Source: Salinimicrobium sp963709775 (GTDB taxonomy: Bacteria; Bacteroidota; Bacteroidia; Flavobacteriales; Flavobacteriaceae). From it: a stretch of DNA of 64,000 nucleotides. The notes below the pieces were generated by a model. The model saw only the letters and a list, made by a program, of their open reading frames with translations, did no database searches and was not told the DNA's origin. Below, piece after piece: positions 17,401 to 26,084 of the stretch. Each line of letters opens with the position of its first letter. Within the stretch, counting starts at the first letter, position 1. The stretch is from contig CAVPXS010000007.1 of the NCBI GenBank assembly GCA_963709775.1, positions 248,001 to 312,000 of the forward strand. Direction: 5' to 3'. The position numbers and the translations under genes are program-made.

Positions 17401-17565
17401 GGAACGGGAGCTGCCGGAAACAGATCTATAGGAACAGGAGCTGTTGGCGGATTGCTGATAGGGACCATACTTGGAATTTTCATTATTCCTATCCTCTTTA
17501 TTCTGTTCCAGTGGCTGCAGGAAAAAATGACAGGCCAACCTAAAGCAGCAAATGAAAACCTTTAG
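14428..17565 (+). CDS. RND efflux pump, HAE1 (AcrB-like) family
   Basis: 1045 residues, the full length of the AcrB/MexB family. The N-terminal MLKTFIERPVLSTVVSIVIV helix, the TM4 proton-relay motif GIVVDDAIVVVEAV (Asp pair near residue 404), two large periplasmic loops and a C-terminal membrane block (AKNAILIVEFA) are present. It exports hydrophobic compounds using the proton gradient; specificity cannot be told. Together with the adaptor before it (9-bp gap) and the outer-membrane factor after it (3-bp gap) it forms a tripartite pump under the GbsR/MarR regulator. Confidence 0.96.
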   Translation: MLKTFIERPVLSTVVSIVIVMLGVLAITTLPVTQYPDIAPPTVQVNASYPGANAATVLESVIIPIEEQINGVEGMDYITSTASNNGSASIQVFFEQGIDPDIAAVNVQNRVARATPLLPREVTQSGVTTQKQQTSALMFFTVVSENDAYDATFIQNYLNINVIPELKRINGVGDVNVFGAKTYAMRIWLQPEKMAAYNLIPADVIGAINEQSQEAAAGSLGQNNAEAFEYVIRYSGRYNSEEDYRNIVIKALDDGRFLRLEDVADVELDAQGYNVISFTNGKPGVSMGVYQTPGSNAQEIIENVHQKLDELEKNFPTGLETRINFDSNEFLNASINKVVLTIFEAFLLVFLVVFVFLQDFKSTLIPAIAVPVSIIGTFFFLNLFGYSINLLTLFALVLAIGIVVDDAIVVVEAVHAKLEQGAENAKQATHSAMEEIAGAIISITLVMGAVFIPVTFITGPTGVFYEQFGVTLMVAIAISAVNALTLSPALCALFLKPHHEKEGKRKGFLKRFFSTFNVAFDVTTRKYVKSVSFLYKHKWITGVIILAAVGAIFWASATTPTGFVPDEDRGMIFANIELPAGASLDRTAEVTAELTRRVEQIPGVDVVSVVNGFSFLGGAGSNYGIGFIKLDDWDERTEEGMSAEAIIGKFFGTAAGISDANILFFQPPSVPGFGASSGFEMKVLDRTGGSFEQLDAATQNYLADLSARPEILYARSSFNTNYPQYEIDLNIPKAKEAGVDIGTIFSTLQSYIGSVYAADFARFGKQYRVFVQALPEDRATVDDLNSIFVRNAQGEMAPITQFVTLSRVYGPQSVTRFNLFNSASVNGAAAPGYSSGDAIAAVQEVGTGSLPEGFDIGFSGLTREEISAGDQTTFIFLLSILFVFFILSAQYESYLLPLAVLLSLPVGVMGAYVTTALTGLENNIYFQIALIMLLGLLAKNAILIVEFAIQRRNAGNSIVDSALGAAQARLRPILMTSFAFIVGLLPLVFATGTGAAGNRSIGTGAVGGLLIGTILGIFIIPILFILFQWLQEKMTGQPKAANENL

Positions 17566-17568
17566 ACA

Positions 17569-18973
17569 ATGAGAAAAATTAAAATATATAAGTTCGTTTT
17601 AATCCCGGCTGTCCTGCTCTCCCTGCAGTCATGCTTCGTGGCTAAGGAATACTCCAGGCCTGCCGAAGTTGTAGAGGCAGAAACTTACAGGACAGATGAA
17701 CTTCCTACAGATACCATTTCCATGGCACAAATTTCATGGAGAGAACTTTTTACAGATCCTGTACTGGAAAATCATATTGACCGGGCGCTGGAGAATAATA
17801 TCGATATAAGGATAGCCCTGCAGCAAATAGAGGCTGCGGGTGCTTACCTGAAGCAGGCGAAGGCAGAATATCTGCCAACGCTTGGCCTATCTGCGCAGGT
17901 AGCTCACCAGGAACTGGCCAAAAACAGCCAGTTTGGAAGCTTCCTTGGCGGTTCCACAACACAATACGATGCAACGGCCAATCTTTCCTGGGAAGCCGAT
18001 ATCTGGGGAAGAATAAAGAGCAATGAAAGAGCACAGAGAGCAGCCTATCTACAAACTGTGGCAGCACACCGGGCCGTAAAGACAAGGCTGGTAGCTAACA
18101 TTGCCAATCTCTATTATCAACTTTTGGCTCTTGATGAGCAACTGGAGGTGACAAGAGAAACAGTAGCAAACAGGATGAACAGTCTTGAAACTATTAAAGC
18201 GCTCAAGCAGGCGGGGAATGTTACCGAAGTTGGAGTTAAGCAAACTGAAGCCCAGCTCTACAGCGCACAGGCAGTAGTTATAGACCTTGAGAACCAGATA
18301 AGGCTCCTGGAAAACACCTTTTCCATCCTGCTGGGGGAAGCGCCACATTCCATTGAAAGAACCAAACTGGAGACTACAGGACCTGAATACTGAGCTAAGA
18401 ACGGGAGTACCGGTACAACTGCTTAGGATGAGGCCAGATGTTATTGCCGCAGAATACAACCTCGTGAACGCATTCCAGCTCACCAATGTGGCCAGGAGCA
18501 ACTTTTATCCTGCTTTGCGACTTACCGCCAACGGCGGATTCCAGAGTCTGGACCTGGCAGATCTTATCGACACCAATTCCCTTTTTGCAAGTGTGGTAGG
18601 TTCTCTTACCCAGCCCATCTTCAACAGGAGACAAATAAGAACTCAGTATGAAGTAGCGCAGGCACAACAGGAGATCGCGTTTCTGGAATTTAGAAGGGCA
18701 ATATTGGAAGCCTCCAGTGAGGTTTCAGATGCTTTATACAACTATGCCGCAGCCGACAAAAAGCTGGATATAAAACAGAACGAATTCGAAGCCTATGATC
18801 TGGCAACTTCCTATTCGGAAGAACTGCTCAACAATGGCTTCGCAAATTATCTGGAAGTTTTGACTGCAAGAGAAAATGCACTTAATGCACAGCTGGAGCT
18901 TGTCAATATAAGGTTTGATGAACTTAGTTCAATAGTAGATCTATACCAGGCGCTGGGAGGCGGCTGGGAATAA
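17569..18973 (+). pseudogene. Outer membrane efflux factor (NodT/OprM family), frameshifted
   Basis: The gene is split over two frames. The first runs 17569-18393 and carries a lipoprotein signal (LLSLQSC) and the first outer-membrane-factor repeat. The second continues from about 18370 to 18973 with TELRTGVPVQLLRMRPDVIA, the conserved hinge of NodT-type channels, and the second repeat. Joined, the product is about 468 residues, normal for the family. The break is near 18370-18385 and is consistent with one extra base (an A in GAGACTACAG restores the frame). If real, the pump lacks its cognate channel; if a read error, the operon is intact. Confidence 0.85.
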
Positions 18974-19001
18974 TTTTCATGATTGGATTTTTAGTTGTTG
19001 G

Positions 19002-19030
19002 AACTGCCCTCTTTTGGGGGCAGTTTTTTT
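19002..19030 (+). terminator. Intrinsic terminator of the RND efflux operon
   Basis: 8-bp stem AACTGCCC / GGGCAGTT, 8-nt loop, followed by a run of T, 29 bp after the last stop codon. Confidence 0.88.
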
Positions 19031-19032
19031 GT

Positions 19033-19958
19033 TTAAAGGTCCTTTAAAGGCGGCACCTTTAGATCCTCAATATCCCAACCTTTAAGCCGGGCACCCGCCT
19101 GATAAGCACTTTCAAGAAAATCCAGCAGAACAGTAGCCGGCTCTTCCACTTCCTGCAAATCCCTGTACGGCAGTATGGCCAGCCAATTACCGTTGTTCTC
19201 AACCCACTTCGCCTGTTTCGGCTTTAGGGTGGTTTTTTCAATTCCTTCAGGTGCCGGAAAGGTGTAAGAATAAAATGCAGGTTCAGGAATGTTGGGATCA
19301 CCGGGCCAAATTCCGAAGCTGATGCACTCGTGGCTATAGGCATCTTTGTCTGAAATCCTTGCTTCAGAAGGCATTTTTGGCGCCCTTTTCCCCGAGAATC
19401 TTGTTACCGCCAGGTCCATAGAATGCCAGTAAAGATGAACCGGGCAGGTCTTGCCATAGAACCGGCCACTAAAGTCCTTGAAAACATTTGATGCCCACAA
19501 CATCACCTTCCAGTATCGCTGAACATATTCCCGGTCATAAGACTTTATGTCTTTCAACTCCTTAAAGCCTTTATCGATGTTAAGATCGAAAGGTTTTTCC
19601 AGTATTTCTGCTTCTATCCAAACCTTTTTAAAATGTTCTTTAGTTGCAGGTAAAATTCCGCCACAGATATTCCTTCAAAAATGTCAAAATTAGCCTCCTC
19701 TCCTCCCGAAGTAAAAACTTCCAGGCGCTGATTGTGCAGGTTCAAGGTAAGAGTAAAAGTCTCAAACCCATTCCTGTAGGGAACAGGTCCTGTGGTGAAA
19801 CCTTTGGTATCTACGTACAGCGTAATATACCACCAGTGGTTCTTGCGCGGACTACAACTCATCCTGATCTTTCCCATGATCTGGAAAAACAGATGTAAAG
19901 TCAATTTTTGCTGTTCGCTGCCTTTATACTGCAGCCGGGGAAGGGCGTTCTTTTCCAT
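19033..19958 (-). pseudogene. DUF5996 family gene, frameshifted in an A/T homopolymer
   Basis: The N-terminal half (19958 to about 19625) has the DUF5996 features QKLTLHLFFQIMGKIRM and NHWWYITLYVDTKGFTTGP. Its frame then ends at a TAG (19614-19616). The C-terminal half continues in another frame from about 19632, reading VWIEAEILEKPFDLNIDKGF, then the family blocks GKTCPVHLYWHSMDLAVTRF and SHECISFGIWPGDPNIPEPA. Combined length is about 310 residues, as expected for the family. The switch lies in the AAAAA run (minus strand) near 19624-19631; adding one A restores the frame. The function of DUF5996 proteins is unknown. Confidence 0.8.
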
Positions 19959-20012
19959 AGCGATAGTGTTTTTAACTGCCACTAAGAATGCTAAGAAAAA
20001 GTAGATTGGGAT

Positions 20013-20516
20013 TTACTTCAATGCTTCACCTTTGGCTGCCCACCAGGGGTGAATTTCTATATCAAGCCTTCCCGCTTCAACCATAGGGTCAAGCCTGGCC
20101 AGGCTATCGGCCATTTCAATAGTTGGAGTATTATAAACTGCAATTCCCCGAATGTCTCCATCATCTCCAAAGGGACCGGCAAGACTCATATAACCTTCAT
20201 TGGCCATTCGGCTAAGATGTGCCAAATGTTGTTTTTGAAGCTCTGCAGCTGCAACAGAATCCTGACTTCGATTCGTACCCGATTTAAGGAATACAATAAA
20301 ATATTGCTGCATGAGGTGTTTCTCTCCTGCCTCATCGTATAGAAAAGTTTGATAACCCTGCTTTTGCAACTCCTCTGCCTCCAGTTCAATATTACGGATT
20401 GTATCTGGCTGTCGTGCCTCAACTTCCTCCGGTCCCGGAATGCCCCTGGTATCCTTACTTTGGTTGCAGGCCAGCGTTAGCATGATCGCAGCAATTAGAA
20501 CAATCGGTTTTTTCAT
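20013..20516 (-). CDS. YCII-related lipoprotein
   Basis: 167 residues from the ATG at 20516; a slightly longer frame exists but its first residues precede a typical lysine-led signal. The lipobox is LTLAC. The mature region ends in a YCII-like domain: YFIVFLKSGTNRSQDSVAAA, then HLAHLSRMANEGYMSLAGPF and ARLDPMVEAGRLDIEIHPWW. YCII proteins have a ferredoxin-like fold and, in some cases, act as dehydrochlorinases; activity here is unknown. The start codon overlaps the stop of the upstream CYTH gene (ATGA), so the two are likely translationally coupled. Confidence 0.8.
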   Translation of the reverse strand: MKKPIVLIAAIMLTLACNQSKDTRGIPGPEEVEARQPDTIRNIELEAEELQKQGYQTFLYDEAGEKHLMQQYFIVFLKSGTNRSQDSVAAAELQKQHLAHLSRMANEGYMSLAGPFGDDGDIRGIAVYNTPTIEMADSLARLDPMVEAGRLDIEIHPWWAAKGEALK

Positions 20517-20999
20517 AATCTGTCGGTTTGCCATTCTTTAAAAGGAAATTTGCTTAAATAGGAATTATAATATCTTTGGTCTCCGGTGACTTCCTTACCC
20601 AGCCACAAAGGTTTCTTTACTTCTTCAGATTCATTATTTAATTCAACTTCAGCCATAAGTAAACCTTCATTTTCACCAAGAAATTCATCGACTTCAAAAA
20701 TGTGATTTTCCACCTTGATTTCATACCGGAATTTTTCAATTTTTCCCGGCTCACATAACTTCAGAAGTTCTTCAGCCTCAAGTAAGAGGTATTTCTTTTT
20801 CCCATTCATAACGGGAAAGTCCGTCGCTGCTACTTTTACCTTTTATAGTCAAAAAACCCTTATCCCCTCTTATTCTCACCCTCACAGTTCTTTCGGGTGC
20901 CGAGTTAAGGTATCCCTGCACGATCCTGGTCTTGCTAAAAGCATCTTCCCTGAAATCGGGGCTGTCTAAAATGAGAAATTTTCTCTCTATTTCCTGCAT
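20513..20999 (-). pseudogene. CYTH-domain (adenylate cyclase/triphosphate tunnel) gene, frameshifted
   Basis: The first frame (20999-20778) encodes the CYTH N-terminal signature EIERKFLI, then RIVQGYLNSAPERTVRVRIR and DKGFLTIKGKSSSDGLSRYE. It ends prematurely with a TGA. The other frame continues from about 20790 with LEAEELLKLCEPGKIEKFRY, HIFEVDEFLGENEGLLMAEV and WLGKEVTGDQRYYNSYLSK. Joined, it is about 160 residues, the normal size of the single-domain CYTH family. Removing one A in CTTACTTGAG (about 20780-20790) restores the frame, and this is not a homopolymer. CYTH proteins act on triphosphates with Mg2+. Confidence 0.87.
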
Positions 21000-21008
21000 T
21001 TCCTAAAT

Positions 21009-21671
21009 TTAACGATAACTCTCTGCAATTTCCCTGATCTCCCTGGATTCAATTCGGGTGGCGGCATATTTATTATTAGCCACATAGATCATAGCATCTG
21101 CGATCGAACCTGCATGGATGCTGCGATACTTTTTTAGAGGTCCCACGAGCAAATGGTCTCCCACGCTCATCACCTTTTTCCATGCGGCTTCAAAAGGCCG
21201 GCTTTCTTCCCTGTTTCCGGCGATGAGGGACGGCTCAAAAATATAAGTTTCGGGAATTCCCTGCGCCAGCACATCGCGTTCCATTTCTCCTTTAGTGCGA
21301 TTATAGAAAAAGCGGCTATTGGGATCGGCTCCCAGGGCAGAAATTACCATAAAACGGGGTATTTCATTTTCTTTCGCCAGTTTTGCAGCCTCGACAGGGA
21401 TTCCATGGTCGATTTTGTAGTAGGTCTCCTCATCTGGCGTTTTAGCCTGGGTGGTCCCGATACAGCAGAAGACCTCGTCGGCATTAAAATCTTTGGAATG
21501 TTTCCCCAGCTCGAACAGATCAACTAAATGTTCTTCAATTTTGTCATTTTTGACACCTATGGAAGAGCGGGAGAAAAGTTTGATCTTGCTGTATCTATCA
21601 TCCTCAAGCAGTTTGTGGAGCAGCTCCCCGCCGGTAAGACCGGTAGCTCCTAAAATGATCGCTGTTTTCAT
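21009..21671 (-). CDS. NAD(P)-binding Rossmann oxidoreductase (TIP30/HTATIP2-like)
   Basis: 220 residues with an N-terminal dinucleotide-binding motif GATGLTGGEL (8-17), ahead of RSSIGVKNDKIEEHLVD and FCCIGTTQAKTPDEETYYKI. The latter block is typical of the atypical short-chain dehydrogenase group that includes TIP30 and YbjT-like NAD(P)H-binding proteins. The substrate is unknown. It ends 10 bp before the CYTH gene start on the same strand and probably heads the operon with the CYTH and YCII genes. Confidence 0.85.
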   Translation of the reverse strand: MKTAIILGATGLTGGELLHKLLEDDRYSKIKLFSRSSIGVKNDKIEEHLVDLFELGKHSKDFNADEVFCCIGTTQAKTPDEETYYKIDHGIPVEAAKLAKENEIPRFMVISALGADPNSRFFYNRTKGEMERDVLAQGIPETYIFEPSLIAGNREESRPFEAAWKKVMSVGDHLLVGPLKKYRSIHAGSIADAMIYVANNKYAATRIESREIREIAESYR

Positions 21672-21821
21672 TGCAATTGTTTTTTATGAAGGTAACCGAT
21701 TTTAGACTCAAATCAAAGCCTGTCAAAAAAGGGAAAACAGGAACAGATTTTTCTGCGGAAAATTTTACCTGCGGAAGAACTTCGGCAAACCTGAAGCAGA
21801 AGTTTCACTAATTTTACAGCG

Positions 21822-22919
21822 ATGGAGGAGACCAAACAGCGAAAGATCATTCACGTAGACATGGACGCATTTTATGCCTCGGTGGAACAGCTGGATAATC
21901 CTGAACTGAAAGGAAAACCTATTGCCGTGGGAGGTAGTTCCCAACGCGGAGTAGTGGCTGCAGCAAGTTATGAAGCCCGAAAATTTGGTGTTAAAAGTGC
22001 AATGAGCAGTGTGCTGGCAAAGCGCAATTGTCCCGACCTCATTTTTGTAAAACCACGATTTGAACGATACCGTGAGATCTCGCAGCGTATAAGAAGTATA
22101 TTTTTTGAATATACCGATCTGGTAGAGCCTTTATCTCTCGATGAAGCTTATCTCGATGTAACTGAAAATAAAAAGGGAAATCCCAGCGCCTCTCTTGTTG
22201 CGAGGGAAATTCGTGAAAAAATCAAAGAAAAAACGGGCCTGAATGCTTCTGCAGGAATCTCTATCAATAAATTCATTGCCAAGGTAGCGAGTGATGTTAA
22301 TAAGCCTAACGGACAAAAAACCGTTCCTCCCGAAGAAGTAGCAGCTTTTTTAGAAAACCTGGAGATTAGAAAGTTCTACGGAGTGGGGAAGGTAACTGCC
22401 GAAAAGATGTACCGACTGGGAATTTTCACGGGAAAAGATCTTAGAAACAAATCTCTGGACTTCCTAAATGACAACTTCGGAAAGAGCGGGGAATATTATT
22501 TCTATGTAGTTCGGGGGATTCACAACAGCGAAGTAAAACCTTCCCGCATCAGGAAATCTCTGGGTGCAGAACGCACTTTTGAGGAGAATATATCTTCAGA
22601 AATATTTATGCTCGAACGGCTGCAGAATATTTCCGAAGAAATTGAGCGGCGACTGGCAAAGAATAAAGTGGCAGGAAAAACCATTACCCTTAAGATCAAA
22701 TACAGCGATTTTACGCTCCAGACCCGGAGCAAAACCCTCTCCTATTACGTTTCATCCAAAGAACTCATTCTGGAGACCGCAAAAGAATTATTGTACCAGG
22801 AAAAAATGAAAGATTCTGTTCGCCTGCTGGGTATTTCCCTGTCAAATCTCAATACCGAGAAAGACGATGAGAAAGAAGAAAAGAAAGAGATCGCGGTGCA
22901 GCTGAAATTTGATTTTTAA
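21822..22919 (+). CDS. dinB: DNA polymerase IV (Y-family)
   Basis: 365 residues. The Y-family catalytic motifs HVDMDAFYASVEQ (Asp13) and LSLDEAYLDV (Asp107/Glu108) are intact, followed by helix-hairpin-helix motifs (FYGVGKVTAEKMYRLGI) and the little-finger domain. The C-terminus ends QLKFDF, a good match to the bacterial beta-clamp binding motif. It performs translesion synthesis. No LexA-type site is evident upstream. The divergent oxidoreductase gene starts about 150 bp away. Confidence 0.96.
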   Translation: MEETKQRKIIHVDMDAFYASVEQLDNPELKGKPIAVGGSSQRGVVAAASYEARKFGVKSAMSSVLAKRNCPDLIFVKPRFERYREISQRIRSIFFEYTDLVEPLSLDEAYLDVTENKKGNPSASLVAREIREKIKEKTGLNASAGISINKFIAKVASDVNKPNGQKTVPPEEVAAFLENLEIRKFYGVGKVTAEKMYRLGIFTGKDLRNKSLDFLNDNFGKSGEYYFYVVRGIHNSEVKPSRIRKSLGAERTFEENISSEIFMLERLQNISEEIERRLAKNKVAGKTITLKIKYSDFTLQTRSKTLSYYVSSKELILETAKELLYQEKMKDSVRLLGISLSNLNTEKDDEKEEKKEIAVQLKFDF

Positions 22920-22944
22920 TTTTTTTAGAACGCTGCGCTATAGG

Positions 22945-23314
22945 AGTCAAGAACCAGGAAACAAGACTTAAAGTTGCGGGTAAAAAGCGTTGCAGGTTGC
23001 GGGTTGCAGGTTGAAAATGTTAAAAGTTGCGGGTTCTTTGGCGTACGTGCCTGAATAGAGAACTTTTTCGGTTAGCTAAAAAAAGGAAAGGTTCTGGAGA
23101 ATATTTACTGCCAACTGAACACTGCGCACTGCCTATTTAAAAAGCGGGTTGAGGTGGTGGTTCAAACCCAGTATTTAAAATTGGAATTTGGTGCTTGGAA
23201 TTTGGTTTTAAAGCTGGCTTCAGCTGGTAAGCTCCCACTCCATTAATAAGAAAAGCCACAAAGATCTTGTCTCTGTGGCTTATCTTTTATCTCAAATCTC
23301 AAGATCTCAGATCT
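22945..23314. repeat. Mosaic of short iterated-word tracts downstream of dinB
   Basis: This gene-free stretch is a chain of unrelated, internally repetitive words. A CAAGA/CAAGAC tract lies at 22948-22967. Copies of TTGCRGG lie at 22974-22980, 22990-23010 (three in tandem) and 23027-23033. ACTGCC/ACTGAAC/ACTGCGC units lie at 23107-23133. An 11-bp direct repeat TTGGAATTTGG lies at 23181-23191 and 23195-23205. ATCTCA units lie at 23289-23314 and overlap the end of pyk. No open reading frame or RNA gene is recognised. Confidence 0.65.
23253..23281 (-). terminator. Intrinsic terminator of pyk
   Basis: 8-bp stem AAGCCACA / TGTGGCTT with a 13-nt loop, followed on the minus strand by TTTTC, about 30 bp past the pyk stop. 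Confidence 0.7.
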
Positions 23315-24743
23315 ATTCAATTTCAGAAATACGCAGGGTATTCACCATCCCTTTGTTGGTGATTGGCATAGCTGCAAGGTTGATCGTGAAATCTCCCTTT
23401 TCAACAAATTTAAACTCTGTTGCGATCCTGTTGATATCGTCTATGGTTTCATCTGTACTCACCATTTTATCGTAATAGAAAGCACGTACTCCCCACAGCA
23501 GACTCAGTTGGTTAAGAATTCTTTTGTTGGAGGTGAAAACCAAAATATTGGATTCAGGTCTCCAGGCAGAGATCTGGAAGGCGGTGTATCCACTATTGGT
23601 AAGGGTACAAATAGCCTGTGCCTTGATCTCATTTGCCATGTGAGCAGCGTGGTAACAAATAGATTTAGTGATGTATCTCTTTGTACGTACATGAGGTGGT
23701 TCATGAGGAACTTTAATAAGTGGTGAATTTTCAACACTCATGATAATTTGGCTCATCTTTTCGATCACCTGTACAGGGTAGTTCCCCACAGAAGTTTCTC
23801 CACTTAACATCACAGCATCGGCCCCATCCATTACGGAGTTTGCCACGTCGTTTACCTCGGCCCTTGTAGGGGTAAGGCTGGTGATCATGGTTTCCATCAT
23901 CTGGGTGGCGATAATAACCGGAATTCTGGCTTTCTTAGCTTTTAACACAAGTTGCTTCTGAATAAGAGGTACTTCCTGCGCCGGAATTTCAACTCCAAGA
24001 TCTCCACGTGCCACCATAAGACCATCACAGTATGCTACGATCTTATCGATATTATCTACACCTTCGGGCTTTTCAATTTTGGCAATTATCGGGATCTTTT
24101 CATCTGTATGTTCCTTAATAAGGTTTTGAAGCTCAATAAGGTCATCGCTATTCCTAACGAAAGAAAGCGCAATCCAGTCCACACCCTGCTTTACTGCAAA
24201 TTCGGCGTCCTGAATGTCTTTTTCTGTAAGAGCGGGAAGGGAAATCGATGTATTTGGAAGGTTAACTCCTTTTTTCGACCTAAGCGGTCCTCCCTGAACT
24301 ACTTTAGCCAGAACCTCATCTTTCTTATTGGTGCTTACTACCTCAAAAATTAGTTTTCCGTCATCCAGTAAAATACGTTCTCCGGCTTTTACATCCTGAG
24401 GAAATTCATCGTAGTTCATATAGACCCGGGAAGATGTTCCTTCAAACTCCTCTCCGGTGGCAAAAGTGATTTCGTCTCCTTTTGAAACTACCACTTCCTC
24501 CTTCATTTTTCCAACCCTGAGTTTTGGCCCCTGCAGGTCACCCAGAATGGCTGTGGTAAAGCCCAGTTCTTCATTGAGCTCACGTATGATTTTTATACGT
24601 TGCTTTACATCTTCATAATCGGCATGAGAAAAATTGATCCTGAACACGTTCACACCTGCTAGCATCATATCTCTCAAAACATCTTTAGAACTTGAGGCCG
24701 GTCCAAGGGTGGCCACAATTTTAGTCTTTTTCGTATTCGGCAT
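23313..24743 (-). CDS. pyk: Pyruvate kinase
   Basis: 476 residues, standard for a bacterial pyruvate kinase. Visible landmarks are the N-terminal TKIVATLGPASS, the barrel motif ILGDLQGPKLRVG, the Lys/Glu active-site segment IIAKIEKPEGVDNID, the MVARGDLGVEIP segment and the MMETMITSLTPTRAEVNDVA segment. It converts PEP and ADP to pyruvate and ATP. Its start overlaps the last base of the IPE gene stop (shared boundary at 24743), so the two are coupled. With rnc upstream this makes the rnc-IPE-pyk order often seen in Flavobacteria. Confidence 0.97.
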   Translation of the reverse strand: MPNTKKTKIVATLGPASSSKDVLRDMMLAGVNVFRINFSHADYEDVKQRIKIIRELNEELGFTTAILGDLQGPKLRVGKMKEEVVVSKGDEITFATGEEFEGTSSRVYMNYDEFPQDVKAGERILLDDGKLIFEVVSTNKKDEVLAKVVQGGPLRSKKGVNLPNTSISLPALTEKDIQDAEFAVKQGVDWIALSFVRNSDDLIELQNLIKEHTDEKIPIIAKIEKPEGVDNIDKIVAYCDGLMVARGDLGVEIPAQEVPLIQKQLVLKAKKARIPVIIATQMMETMITSLTPTRAEVNDVANSVMDGADAVMLSGETSVGNYPVQVIEKMSQIIMSVENSPLIKVPHEPPHVRTKRYITKSICYHAAHMANEIKAQAICTLTNSGYTAFQISAWRPESNILVFTSNKRILNQLSLLWGVRAFYYDKMVSTDETIDDINRIATEFKFVEKGDFTINLAAMPITNKGMVNTLRISEIE

Positions 24744-25231
24744 TAGTCAAATATTAAATTTTCTTTTGTTTTTATGCGATGAAAATCAATGGCATAAGCG
24801 GTAGAAACCTGCGGGATCTCCAGGATCCTTGAGATGAGCATTTTTGTAGATATCGCATCCAGTTCATCTTCGATCTTCACCAAAAAATCTACCTGCTTGA
24901 ATTCCGGTAATAAAAATGATTTTTTGACAGCCAGTTGATCTCCAAAAAAAAGAGAATCTAAATCTGACCCTGACCTGCCTTCCTGTCTGGCGACATTGTT
25001 CACCAGATGATAGGTGCAATATTTCTGCAGATCCTCATAAATAAAATGGGCGAATAAAATGCTTTCTTTTCCTTTATGAAGATCAATGTCTTTTGGCGTT
25101 CTGGCCAACTTTAGGTCTATATGCTTGTTCAACAGGTAAGCCAGCTTGAATTCCTCTACCGAAGAATGTATCGCAAGTAGCTTATAGGGCTGTTCAAAAA
25201 CTTCATCTAAAACCAGTTTGTGCGCCGGCAT
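24743..25231 (-). CDS. IPExxxVDY-family protein
   Basis: 162 residues of a Bacteroidota-specific family of unknown function, named for a motif that appears here as the variant LLPEFKQVDFLVKI (about 120-133). It has no signal or membrane helix. The family is usually encoded between rnc and pyk, as here, and this placement is the main support for the assignment beyond the motif. The gene boundary with pyk is shared. Confidence 0.85.
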   Translation of the reverse strand: MPAHKLVLDEVFEQPYKLLAIHSSVEEFKLAYLLNKHIDLKLARTPKDIDLHKGKESILFAHFIYEDLQKYCTYHLVNNVARQEGRSGSDLDSLFFGDQLAVKKSFLLPEFKQVDFLVKIEDELDAISTKMLISRILEIPQVSTAYAIDFHRIKTKENLIFD

Positions 25232-25340
25232 ATGATTTTACATCAAAGGATAAAGATAATTATTGTATCGCAGATAATTAATTTTTTTGGGCCTTATTTT
25301 CAGAATATCTTACGAAAACGTTATAGTTTCTGTGATATTT

Positions 25341-26078
25341 TTAAGATGTGGAAATTTTTGTCTGCAAGGCATAATATGCCCTTTTAGATGCTTTTTCTTC
25401 GGCTTTCTTCTTTGAAGTTGCCCGGGCTTTGGCCACAACCCTGTCATCAATTCGAAGTTTAACCGCAAAATGTTTTAATTCATCCTTACCCGTGTCTTCG
25501 TAAACTTCATAATTGAACTCCCTTTTTTCCTTTTGACACCACTCGATGAGAAGACCTTTATAACTAATCACAGTACCTTCCAGCTGTTCTATATCTACAT
25601 AAGGTTCTATTACCCTTTCATAGATGAACTTATTGGTGTACCTGTAACCTCTGTCAAGGTAAATAGCCCCTATTAGGGCTTCAAAGAGATTGCCGTGGAT
25701 GTTCGTTCCAAATTGCTCTGTTGGGATGTTTGTATTGATATGTTTGATCAAATCCAGATCCTTGCCTAACTCATTAAGATGTTTACGACTCACGATCTTG
25801 GACCTCATTTTGGTAAGATAGCCTTCATTGCCGCCGGGCACTTCATTGAACAGGTGGGAGGCAATAACTGCGCTTAGCATGGCGTCCCCCAGGAACTCCA
25901 TTCTTTCAAAATTAATGGCATTCCCCTCGGCGTCTTTCTGGTTTAGAGACCGGTGTGTAAAGGCTTTTTTATAATGTGAAATGTTACGAGGTTTGAAACC
26001 CATGATCTTTGTCAATTCGACAAAAAAATTCCCGCCTCTGGAAGAGCGGGAATTTAATATGTTTCTTATAACACTCAT
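25341..26078 (-). CDS. rnc: Ribonuclease III
   Basis: 245 residues. The RNase III signature ERMEFLGDAML lies near residue 59, and a second catalytic-acid region NLFEALIGAIYLDRG follows. The C-terminal double-stranded-RNA-binding domain begins at about 165 (YKGLLIEWCQKEKREFNYEV) and ends AKARATSKKKAEEKASKRAYYAL. It cleaves double-stranded RNA in rRNA maturation and antisense regulation. It starts 6 bp after the fabF stop and so lies in the acpP-fabF-rnc unit. Confidence 0.97.
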   Translation of the reverse strand: MSVIRNILNSRSSRGGNFFVELTKIMGFKPRNISHYKKAFTHRSLNQKDAEGNAINFERMEFLGDAMLSAVIASHLFNEVPGGNEGYLTKMRSKIVSRKHLNELGKDLDLIKHINTNIPTEQFGTNIHGNLFEALIGAIYLDRGYRYTNKFIYERVIEPYVDIEQLEGTVISYKGLLIEWCQKEKREFNYEVYEDTGKDELKHFAVKLRIDDRVVAKARATSKKKAEEKASKRAYYALQTKISTS

Positions 26079-26084
26079 GATATT

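Noticed and set aside
17569..18973. Programmed ribosomal frameshift as explanation for the split efflux gene
   Set aside because: No slippery heptamer or downstream stimulatory structure is visible at the junction, and other genes in the window show unrelated breaks.
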